The notes beneath the pieces were generated by a model. The model worked only from the letters and a program-made list of their open reading frames with translations. It was not told the origin of the DNA and searched no databases. This document shows positions 26,939 through 34,206 of a DNA stretch of 50,921 bases, in pieces; the first letter of the stretch is position 1; the number at the start of each line of letters is the position of its first letter. Position numbers and translations under genes: made by a program. Source of the DNA: Planctomycetota bacterium (lineage in GTDB: Bacteria > Planctomycetota > UBA11346); contig JANQLF010000157.1 of NCBI GenBank assembly GCA_028280785.1, positions 1 through 50,921 on the forward strand. Reading direction: 5' to 3'.

Positions 26939-27702
26939 TGTTCTATGTTCCTATATTGCGGATGTTCAAAGAATGGTGTTTTCTTGAGCCAGAGTTTAAA
27001 AGCGTTGTAATAGATAAGTGTAATAGCGCGAAGACTGGCAACTGGGAATTTATAAAAGAGGGCATTGATTGATTTACGTGTTGCTGCCTGAAATGATGCA
27101 GCGTAATTGGCTGTAAATACGCAGCGATCATTCTCGAAATTTTTCATATTAATTTTCATCTCATCACCGCAAAATATGAATTCCCAGTGGTATTGCTGCT
27201 GCATGTCATGAAATGGTGAAACATGAAAGGCTTTGTCGAATTGATAAATATGGTGTTTGCTGTCACCTTTGTTTTGATCTGGACCTAAGATGTAAGCAAA
27301 GCGTTGATTCCACGGGGTATTAGTAATTTCTGCAACAATGTATTCAACTGCTGTTTCTTCTTTATTATAACAAAGGTAAAAAGAGACCGGATTGAAGCTG
27401 TGGCCAAAGTGACGCAGCATGCCGATGAGAAGAATGGGTCCTGTAATTTCTTGACCAGTTTGGTCAAAGACCGTGTTTCTCACAGATTGATCAATGCTTA
27501 AGTGTTCAGGGCCATGAAAGTCATTGCGATGTAAGGCGAAAACACCGGGTTTATTATAGCGTAGCAAATTTGAGCGTTTGGTGAATCCGTTTACGTCATC
27601 AAGTCTAATTGCAGGTAAATTAAATGCATAAGTGAATTCATGTTCGATGGGCTCAAAGCGTTTGTGCGATACATTGCCTTCAAGAATAGCGTGGTCTAAC
27701 AT
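26935..27702 (-). CDS. DUF1365-family protein
   Basis: The product has 255 residues. AILEGNVSHKRFEPIEHEFT, GPILLIGMLRHFGHSFNPVS and FYLCYNKEETAVEYIVAEIT are DUF1365 hallmarks, as is the HVSPFHDMQQQYHW segment. The family almost always sits next to a flavin amine-oxidase-like protein and a CFA-type methyltransferase, as here. The exact reaction is not known to me. It overlaps the FAD enzyme gene by 7 bp. Confidence 0.9.
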   Translation of the reverse strand: MLDHAILEGNVSHKRFEPIEHEFTYAFNLPAIRLDDVNGFTKRSNLLRYNKPGVFALHRNDFHGPEHLSIDQSVRNTVFDQTGQEITGPILLIGMLRHFGHSFNPVSFYLCYNKEETAVEYIVAEITNTPWNQRFAYILGPDQNKGDSKHHIYQFDKAFHVSPFHDMQQQYHWEFIFCGDEMKINMKNFENDRCVFTANYAASFQAATRKSINALFYKFPVASLRAITLIYYNAFKLWLKKTPFFEHPQYRNIEQ

Positions 27703-28958
27703 GATGCATCAACCCCAAGTTGCTTGCACACTTGTATACCGCTAAAGCAGCCATCTTCATGGAAGCCGTTACGCCAATAAGCGCCGCAGTAGTAAATGCG
27801 GTCTTTGCCACTGATTTCATTGTGCCGACTTTGATAGCTTAATACGTCAGTGTTAAATATTGGGTGGTGGTAGTTGATTCTCTTCTTTACTAATTTGGGG
27901 TCCACGTTTTCGGTATCATTCAATGTAACGAGTACAGTTTCATCAGTAGGTAATTTTTGTAATTTATTCATGTAGTAGGTTAGCGTTGCCGGTTGATTAA
28001 CATCTTCATTACCTATGTGGTAATTCCATGAGGCCCAGGCATTCTTATGCTTAGGCATGATGTTGCTGTCAATGTGTACCAAAGCTTCGTTTTTAGAATA
28101 AGGAAATTGAGGTAGTATTTCTCTTTCGATTTCATTTGGATCCTCAAGTAGTGCTAATGCAGTATCAGCATGACAGGCACATATGACCTTATCAAATGTA
28201 TCGGTACCATCTTTATGGATAATCTCGATAACTTGCTCTTTGCGCGCTATACTTTTAATTGGTGTGTTGAGTTTAATCTTATCTTCAAATGGTTTGATGA
28301 GTGCTTGAACATAACTGCGGCTACCATTGCTAATGGTGTACCACTGCGGTTGCTCGGTAATGCTTAGCATGCCATGATTCTCAAAGAATTTAATGAAAAA
28401 CAGGGCGGGCATATTAAGAACTTGCTTAGTTGAACCAGACCAAATGGCAGAACCCATTGGTACAATGTAGTGACGTTTGAACCAGTCGCTGAATTTAAAA
28501 TGATCTAAATATTCACCAAGTGAACGAGCATCATCTACAGTAATTTTTTTTGCCTGTTTATTAAATCGTTTTATTTCTCGAAACATCCACAGGAATTTTG
28601 GCCTTAGTATGTTGAAGCGCTGACAAAAGAATCCGTTAAGGTTAATGCCGGAATATTCGAGGTGGGCATTTGGTGCTTTCACGCTGAAGCTCATGTCTGA
28701 TTCTTGGTAAGCAACACCGAGATCAGTAATGAGTTTTAAGAAATTAGGATACGTTTTCTTATTAAATACAATAAACCCAGTATCGACGGGGAATTGTTCA
28801 CCAGCGCTGTCGGTGTAATCAATGGTATTAACATGACCACCGACATAGGATCCGGCTTCAAAGAGTGTCAGCTCTGCGTGTTCCTGGAGGTAGTGGGCGC
28901 AGGTGAGACCGCTGATTCCAGTTCCAACAATTGCTATTCGTGGCTTGCCTTCGCTCAT
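27696..28958 (-). CDS. NAD(P)/FAD-binding amine-oxidase-like oxidoreductase
   Basis: The product has 420 residues. The N-terminal dinucleotide-binding loop is IAIVGTGISGLTCAHYLQ (residues 8-25), followed by FEAGSYVGGHVNTIDY. The C-terminal IYYCGAYWRNGFHEDGCFSG is the usual second FAD contact of this group. It probably oxidises or desaturates a lipid. It is first in the eight-gene operon; a near-consensus promoter with an operator-like palindrome lies directly before it, and its 5' leader would have at most a few bases. Confidence 0.9.
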   Translation of the reverse strand: MSEGKPRIAIVGTGISGLTCAHYLQEHAELTLFEAGSYVGGHVNTIDYTDSAGEQFPVDTGFIVFNKKTYPNFLKLITDLGVAYQESDMSFSVKAPNAHLEYSGINLNGFFCQRFNILRPKFLWMFREIKRFNKQAKKITVDDARSLGEYLDHFKFSDWFKRHYIVPMGSAIWSGSTKQVLNMPALFFIKFFENHGMLSITEQPQWYTISNGSRSYVQALIKPFEDKIKLNTPIKSIARKEQVIEIIHKDGTDTFDKVICACHADTALALLEDPNEIEREILPQFPYSKNEALVHIDSNIMPKHKNAWASWNYHIGNEDVNQPATLTYYMNKLQKLPTDETVLVTLNDTENVDPKLVKKRINYHHPIFNTDVLSYQSRHNEISGKDRIYYCGAYWRNGFHEDGCFSGIQVCKQLGVDASC

Positions 28959-28994
28959 GAAGGAAACTATAGAAACCTATCGGGTTTCTGTCAA
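28959..28994 (-). promoter_or_regulatory. strong promoter of lipid operon with AGAAACC-N5-GGTTTCT operator in the spacer
   Basis: On the minus strand the -35 is TTGACA (28994-28989), the spacer is exactly 17 nt, and the -10 is TATAGT (28971-28966). Seven bases later comes the ATG, so the mRNA should be leaderless. The spacer is almost entirely filled by a perfect inverted repeat, AGAAACC (28971-28977 on the plus strand) and GGTTTCT (28983-28989). A protein bound there would block RNA polymerase. Read by eye; no measurement. Confidence 0.75.
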
Positions 28995-30514
28995 CTGCTT
29001 TTGTCGGTCTTCTGGTGAGACCACCATTCGATGGCTTCAGTTTGCTTCCATGGATACTTTAGCGATAAGTCGTAAACTATTTTATAGAAGGACTTACCAT
29101 CTGGTATGCGCTCGCTTTTTTGCTTGTTTAAGCATTGTAGGACGAGCGACTCCAGCTCGGGAGGGCAGATGACCCCGAGCTCCTGAATCGGTTTCGGTTT
29201 CTTACGCAGATGCATTTTGAGCAAGTCTCGCTCGCTGTCGGCGCTAAACACTTCCTTGCCAGTCAGGAGCCAATAGGCGACGCAGCCAAGGGCATAAATG
29301 TCGCTACTAGGACTGGGTAGTTCGCTTTCTGAGATGACTTCAGGAGCCATGAATCCTGGCGTACCGGCTACGGGCGTATGGTTATCCTTTTCGACTTGTT
29401 GGACTAAGCCAAAGTCGAGAACTTTTACAAAGTCAGGAGTCATGCCCATAGTCGAAATCATTATATTGGCAGGTTTTATATCACGGTGAATGAGACCTTG
29501 CTCATGCGCTTCGGCTAAGGACTGCGCAGCTTGTAATAAAATATGAATAACACGCTCCGGTGCCTGCGCACCATGTTTGGTAATTAAATCATCAAGGTCG
29601 AGGCCATTAATATATTCCATGGCATAGTAGAGATTGCCTGATTGGCTAACGCCATAATCCAAGATGCTAATGGTATGAGGGGAAGATAATTTAGCGATTG
29701 CATCGGCCTCGCTATAAAACTGCATGAAATCTTGATCGCCATCATTTTCTTTTATTTTAATAAATTTAATTGCGACCTCTTGTGATAATAATTTGTGCTC
29801 TGCTTTCCATATTTCACCCATACCGCCATGTGAGAGTGGGCTTACTAACTTATAGCTACCTAGCTCCTCTGCTTCCTGTTTTGCTAAGGCAAGAGCGCGG
29901 CTCCAATTACTAATTTGTTTGCTGGTAACCGCGGCAAGGCCGGCGCAGAAATAACCAGGTAAAAACCAGTCAAAGAGTGTCGGACCTGATACTTCTTTGA
30001 GTTCAAATAATTGACCAATATAATAAGCGAGTGGCAATAAGGATGCTGCTGTAATTGCGGTAATCGCTGTATGGAGAGGGCGCGAGGGGATAAATACCGG
30101 AAACATAATGATCCATATGCAGATCCCGGTAATACCACTACGTGAACGATCATCGTTGTGTTCAATAACTACTTCACCAACCGACATGGCGGCTGCACCT
30201 ATTATAATATAGGCGAGTCCTAATATAACATATTGCCGATCGCTTAATGGTTTAACTTTAATCAGAATCAGCACGATGATCGAATAGATCACCATAAACA
30301 AACTGAGACTGCCGAACACAATTTGGCTCAGCGTTGTTTTGCTAAATAATAAGCTGCAGATAAACGTGATGCCAAAGGCACCTGCCATAATGGCGCAAAT
30401 ATTTTGCACGCGTTGCTTAAAGTTTATTGGAAGAACGAGTGGCTTATAAACAGATGCGGATTCGCGTTCGTTCGGCGAGCGTCGTTTGGTAAGTCTTTGC
30501 TGTTGCTCTGCCAT
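28991..30514 (-). CDS. membrane-anchored Ser/Thr protein kinase
   Basis: The product has 507 residues. About six hydrophobic helices (residues 38-205) come first, then a complete Hanks-type kinase domain (about 221-485): GGMGEIW P-loop, VAIKF with Lys250, HRDIKPANI (343-351), DFG (367-369) and GTPGFMAPE (384-392). All catalytic residues are present. The layout, transmembrane at the N-terminus and kinase at the C-terminus, reverses the common PknB order. Its 3' end lies within the promoter region of the lipid operon (33 bp from the operon start). Its targets are unknown; control of the lipid or TetR genes is only a positional idea. Confidence 0.92.
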   Translation of the reverse strand: MAEQQQRLTKRRSPNERESASVYKPLVLPINFKQRVQNICAIMAGAFGITFICSLLFSKTTLSQIVFGSLSLFMVIYSIIVLILIKVKPLSDRQYVILGLAYIIIGAAAMSVGEVVIEHNDDRSRSGITGICIWIIMFPVFIPSRPLHTAITAITAASLLPLAYYIGQLFELKEVSGPTLFDWFLPGYFCAGLAAVTSKQISNWSRALALAKQEAEELGSYKLVSPLSHGGMGEIWKAEHKLLSQEVAIKFIKIKENDGDQDFMQFYSEADAIAKLSSPHTISILDYGVSQSGNLYYAMEYINGLDLDDLITKHGAQAPERVIHILLQAAQSLAEAHEQGLIHRDIKPANIMISTMGMTPDFVKVLDFGLVQQVEKDNHTPVAGTPGFMAPEVISESELPSPSSDIYALGCVAYWLLTGKEVFSADSERDLLKMHLRKKPKPIQELGVICPPELESLVLQCLNKQKSERIPDGKSFYKIVYDLSLKYPWKQTEAIEWWSHQKTDKSS

Positions 30515-30557
30515 TGCGTTAAGACCTTATCGGTGCCAGACAGCCAAGCTAGGGAGC

Positions 30558-30591
30558 TTGTGTCAGGAAACCCAGGATACATAATCGGTTT
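30558..30591 (+). promoter_or_regulatory. promoter of tetR with GAAACC site
   Basis: A weak -35 TTGTGT (30558-30563), a 16-nt spacer, a -10 CATAAT (30580-30585), then 6 nt (CGGTTT) to the ATG at 30592. GAAACC is at 30567-30572, and GGTTT ends just before the ATG, giving an AAACC/GGTTT inverted pair. The layout matches the promoters of the two convergent operons and suggests autoregulation by the TetR protein. Less consensus-like than the lipid operon promoter. Confidence 0.5.
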
Positions 30592-31170
30592 ATGCAAGAA
30601 GACCCAGTAAAGCAAGAACTCTTACAGGCAGCGCGCGGTTACTTTACCAAATTTGGTTATTCACGTGTGTCGACCAATGAAATAGCGGCAAGTACAGGCA
30701 GAAGTAAGAAAACCCTTTATAAGCATTTTGGGAATAAAGAGGATTTACTCAAAGAAGTGTTGCAGGATATAAATGAGGAAGTGGAAACCGAAATCGTCTC
30801 GGCCCTCGAAAGTGAGGCTCCGTTTAATGAGATGGCCTTTGATGTGCTTATTCGTATTGGTGTTCATGAATCGAGCATGGCTGATATTTTAATTACTGAT
30901 CTCAAAGAAAAATCACCAGCGCTTTATAATGATGTGGTAGTCGAACGAGATAAATCCCTATTGGAATTACTGGAAACGGTATTCAAGAAGGGTCAGGATG
31001 CAGGTGTAGTCCGTACAGATGTTGCGATGCAGCCGATTTTTCAAATGTATATCGCAGGTATCAAAGCAGTTGCAGATATGCAGTCGGTTATATCGAATGC
31101 GGATAATCCAACCGGTATGTTTGAAGGCCTTGCGCGTGTCGTCATTGACGGGCTCTGTGTTAAAAATTAA
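30592..31170 (+). CDS. TetR-family transcriptional regulator
   Basis: The product has 192 residues, normal for the family. Residues 6-52 are the helix-turn-helix domain: LLQAARGYFTKFGYSRVSTN, EIAASTGRSKKTLYKHFGNK. The C-terminal half is a helical ligand-binding domain. It is divergent from the kinase gene (77 bp apart). Its own promoter carries the GAAACC element shared by the SOUL and oxidoreductase operons, so it is the best candidate in the window for their repressor. This link is inference. Confidence 0.9.
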   Translation: MQEDPVKQELLQAARGYFTKFGYSRVSTNEIAASTGRSKKTLYKHFGNKEDLLKEVLQDINEEVETEIVSALESEAPFNEMAFDVLIRIGVHESSMADILITDLKEKSPALYNDVVVERDKSLLELLETVFKKGQDAGVVRTDVAMQPIFQMYIAGIKAVADMQSVISNADNPTGMFEGLARVVIDGLCVKN

Positions 31171-31254
31171 TAGTACTGAATCACTGATCTAACAAGTGGT
31201 TCATATTATTGCATGCCTCTTAATTTAATCTAAAAATCTGTTTGGAGTTACATA

Positions 31255-32850
31255 ATGGATAAGCGACCAAATATTTTATGGGTATCATTTGAAGACACCA
31301 ATCCATTTTATGGGTGTTACGGTGATAAAGTTGCGCGAACGCCCAATGTTGATCGTATTGCGGCTGATGGTTGTATTTGGCCGAATGCTTTTGCTGTTGC
31401 TGGTGTTTGTGCACCGGCTCGATCGGCAGTTATTACTGGCATGTATCCAACGTCGATTGGAACGCATCACATGCGCACGAGCCATCGTGAAGAAGTTGCG
31501 CCTGAATTGCCAACGCCGTATTCAGCTTGTCCGCCGCCTTATGTAAAATGTATTTCAGAATATTTTCGTGCTGCTGGTTATTATTGTTCGAATAACAGTA
31601 AAACAGATTATCAATTTGATCCGCCATCAACTGCTTGGGACGATTGCAGCACAAATGGTCATTGGCGCAACCGACCAGATAAAGACCAGCCATTTTTTGC
31701 CGTGTTTAATCCAACCCAGTCGCATGAAAGTGGGATGTGGGAAGATAAACCGTATCACGATCATTACGATTTAGATGCTATTGAATTACCGCCTTATTTC
31801 CCTGATACGAAAAAAGTACGCGAATCGATGGCGCGCATGTATACGAATATTGAGGACGTTGATAGATATTTCGGTGAATTACTCGATCAATTAGAAGAAG
31901 ATGGACTTGCTGATAATACCATCGTTGTGCATTGGAGCGACCATGGTCCGATGCCGCGTGGTAAACGCTGGCCCTATGATTCTGGTATTCATGTACCAAT
32001 GGTCATTAAATGGCCTGGCCATATTGATCCGGGTACTACAACCGATCAATTAGTTAGTACTTTGGATTTAGGTCCGACAATGATGAGTGCCTGTGGCATT
32101 GATATTCCACATTACGTGCAGGGCCAGGCTTTCTTAGGTGATAAGCGCGCAGAAGACCGTGAATTTATTTTTGCTGCACGCGATCGTTATGATTCTTCTT
32201 ATGATATGATTCGCGCAGCGCGCAGTAAACGCTTTAAATATATGCGTCATTACATGCCGATGAATCCGTATTTGCAGTGGATCCCGTATCGTAATAGACA
32301 TCCGATTATGCAGGAATGGTGGCGCCTTTATCAAGAAGGCGAATTAAACGATGATCAAATGTGCATGTTCAAACCACGACCGATTGAAGAATTATATGAC
32401 TGCGAAAATGATCCGCATGAATTAAATAATTTGGCCAAAGATCCTGCTTATGCCGAGCAATTACATTCTTTAAGCGCAGCAGTTGATCAATGGATGGATG
32501 AAACCAATGACATGGGCCACATCCCTGAATCCGACATGGTGCGACAATGGTATCCAAATGGTGAGCGACCTACCACGGCAGCGCCAGTAATGATTCCGAT
32601 TACGCCGAAATCACCAGGTAACGAGGCGAGTTTAGAATCCGGATCCTACGATACGCCATGTATGGTACAGCTGTATTCAGCAACGCAGGGTGCTTCACTG
32701 ACCTATACAACAGAATCAGGTGATGATGCAACGTGGCACTTATATACAGAGCCAATTACATTAAGTGCAGATACCACAGTGCGCGCACGCTCGGTACGCA
32801 TTGGTTATTTTGAGAGTGACGAGGTCAAGCAAACCTTTACACTCGAATGA
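31255..32850 (+). CDS. sulfatase with C-terminal chitobiase-type beta-sandwich
   Basis: The product has 531 residues, with ATG preceded by GGAG. PNILWVSFEDTNPFYGCYGD and VCAPARSAVITGMYPTSIGT (Cys52 for formylglycine) define the sulfatase; VHWSDHGPMPRGKRWPYDSG is the second metal site. The pattern is closest, from memory, to heparan N-sulfatase-like sulfatases. Residues 450-531 form an extra domain (SGSYDTPCMVQLYSATQGAS, LTYTTESG, ITLSADTTVRARSVRIG) like the CHB_HEX_C beta-sandwich of chitobiases. There is no signal peptide. The stop overlaps the start of a small membrane-protein gene. Confidence 0.92.
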   Translation: MDKRPNILWVSFEDTNPFYGCYGDKVARTPNVDRIAADGCIWPNAFAVAGVCAPARSAVITGMYPTSIGTHHMRTSHREEVAPELPTPYSACPPPYVKCISEYFRAAGYYCSNNSKTDYQFDPPSTAWDDCSTNGHWRNRPDKDQPFFAVFNPTQSHESGMWEDKPYHDHYDLDAIELPPYFPDTKKVRESMARMYTNIEDVDRYFGELLDQLEEDGLADNTIVVHWSDHGPMPRGKRWPYDSGIHVPMVIKWPGHIDPGTTTDQLVSTLDLGPTMMSACGIDIPHYVQGQAFLGDKRAEDREFIFAARDRYDSSYDMIRAARSKRFKYMRHYMPMNPYLQWIPYRNRHPIMQEWWRLYQEGELNDDQMCMFKPRPIEELYDCENDPHELNNLAKDPAYAEQLHSLSAAVDQWMDETNDMGHIPESDMVRQWYPNGERPTTAAPVMIPITPKSPGNEASLESGSYDTPCMVQLYSATQGASLTYTTESGDDATWHLYTEPITLSADTTVRARSVRIGYFESDEVKQTFTLE

Positions 32851-33026
32851 CCTTTATGAGTGACGACAAGAGACCTTTTTGTAACTGGCCACTGATGAAT
32901 CTCGGTTTGGGCATCATTATAATTATGCTGATTGTCTATACGCTAGGTTATATTTGGTTTTGGGGCTGGGGTATAGGTATTGCTTTTGTAATTGCGTCGC
33001 TGTGGGTTTCGGATGATTCGTATTAA
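32847..33026 (+). CDS. small membrane protein, 59 residues
   Basis: The ATG at 32847 overlaps the sulfatase stop (ATGA); an in-frame ATG at 32856 is also possible. The product has a charged N-terminus (MSDDKRPFCNWPL) and a hydrophobic stretch of about 35 residues (LGLGIIIIMLIVYTLGYIWF then GWGIGIAFVIASLWV), long enough for two short helices, and ends SDDSY. It fits a real translationally coupled gene better than chance, since the frame is open over its full length and the composition is clearly membrane-type. The function is unknown. Confidence 0.6.
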   Translation: MTFMSDDKRPFCNWPLMNLGLGIIIIMLIVYTLGYIWFWGWGIGIAFVIASLWVSDDSY

Positions 33027-33027
33027 T

Positions 33028-34044
33028 TTAAGAGCTACGTACTGATTCACGATGAATAATATCGACCGGTATTAATTCCATACCGTTCTTGGATTTCTTT
33101 TGGCAAATCCAATCGTTCAATACGGCAGCGGCGCGTTCGGCTAAATCCGCAATGTGTACATTTATCGATGTTAGCGCAGGGAATAAATAAGCTGACTCCG
33201 GCATCCCATCAATACCAATTAAGCTGATGTCTTTGCCTATTTTTATATCGCGTTCATTTAATGCTTTGTAAATACCGAGCATGGCTTGATCGCTAGCGAT
33301 AATCGCATCAGGTTTGCGCTTATCTAAAATTGCATTGGCAGTTCGATAACCAGATTCGACGGTATTGGCTGCGCCAGCAAATGCGGTGGCGTTTAATGTT
33401 AATTGTGCTTGATCAAAGGCTTGTTGCATGCCGTCGCGAACCATTTCCGCGAAACCAACGCTGGCATGATTATTTTTTTCATCCAAACCGGAACAGACAA
33501 CTATGTCACGGTGATTGTGTTTAATTAAATGAGAGACAGCTTGTAATATACCACTGCGATAATCTGGTAAAATACCATAGACGTTGCTGAAGGGGGCATA
33601 GGAGTCGACGACGATGCAGGGTAATTCAGCGGCGAGTGCCTGGGTATGTTCGTTGGCAAAGGTGCAAATAACGCCATCGATAGGTGCTTGGCGAATATGG
33701 TCGAGTTGTTGACCATCTGCTGAGCTTTGGAACAGGCGCAATGAAAAGCCGATATCTTGCAGTGCATGTTCAAGATGCGCGGCAAGGGCACGATCAAAAG
33801 CACTGCGATTAAAGATGGAGTTACCGCTATAAACGAGGCCGATGCAGTAGTGGAGTTGTTCGCGGCCCTCACGTTGCCGGCGTAGATTCCGCGCTGCCGA
33901 GTGGGGGCTGTAGTTCATTTCACGCGCTAACTTGAGGATGTTTTGACGGGTCTCGTCCTTGATCCGTGCATTGCGACTGAAGGCCCGGGACACTGTAGCT
34001 ATAGATACACCAGCGGCTTGCGCCAATTCATGAATATTTGCCAT
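33028..34044 (-). CDS. LacI-family transcriptional regulator
   Basis: The product has 338 residues from the ATG at 34044 (a TTG two codons upstream is possible). The N-terminal helix-turn-helix reads ANIHELAQAAGVSIATVSRA with MNYSPHSAARNLRR as hinge helix. The remaining 280 residues form the periplasmic-binding-protein-like effector domain (IIASDQAMLGIYKALNERDI, LIGIDGMPES). It should repress or activate the divergent enzyme gene at 34207, using two LacI-type operators in the 162-bp gap. The effector is presumably a sugar from the glycan being degraded. Confidence 0.94.
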   Translation of the reverse strand: MANIHELAQAAGVSIATVSRAFSRNARIKDETRQNILKLAREMNYSPHSAARNLRRQREGREQLHYCIGLVYSGNSIFNRSAFDRALAAHLEHALQDIGFSLRLFQSSADGQQLDHIRQAPIDGVICTFANEHTQALAAELPCIVVDSYAPFSNVYGILPDYRSGILQAVSHLIKHNHRDIVVCSGLDEKNNHASVGFAEMVRDGMQQAFDQAQLTLNATAFAGAANTVESGYRTANAILDKRKPDAIIASDQAMLGIYKALNERDIKIGKDISLIGIDGMPESAYLFPALTSINVHIADLAERAAAVLNDWICQKKSKNGMELIPVDIIHRESVRSS

Positions 34045-34054
34045 GCTCAAAATG

Positions 34055-34066
34055 GTAAACGTTTAC
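34055..34066. promoter_or_regulatory. LacI-type operator (GTAAACGTTTAC), lacI-proximal
   Basis: A perfect 12-bp palindrome, GTAAACGTTTAC, with the CG centre typical of the LacI/GalR family, lies 11 bp before the lacI start codon. It would overlap or follow the lacI promoter and so give autoregulation. Confidence 0.8.
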
Positions 34067-34137
34067 ACAAATAGTCAATATTTACATGTAAAAGATACGT
34101 CACATAGCCTAGAATAGGCGTTATTTCGTATATATAC

Positions 34138-34185
34138 TTGACTATTTTGCTAATAAAGCTATCAATAGTTGTGTAAACGTTATCA
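34138..34185 (+). promoter_or_regulatory. promoter and second LacI-type operator for 34207 gene
   Basis: The -35 is TTGACT (34138-34143), the spacer 16 nt, the -10 TATCAA (34160-34165). TGTAAACGTTATCA at 34172-34185 follows and is a slightly asymmetric copy of the first operator; it should cover the transcription start. The same TTGACTATTT sequence occurs inverted at 34069-34078 for the divergent lacI gene. Confidence 0.6.
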
Positions 34186-34206
34186 TTTAACTTTACAGGA
34201 TATGCC

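Noticed and set aside
29135-29170. Palindrome-like GAGCGACTCCAGCTC resembling a REP element
   Set aside because: It encodes the conserved PPELESLVLQCLNK stretch of the kinase C-lobe, so codon constraint explains it.
32851-33026. C-terminal extension of the sulfatase by frameshift
   Set aside because: The frame has its own ATG overlapping the stop, and its membrane-type composition does not continue the sulfatase beta-sandwich.
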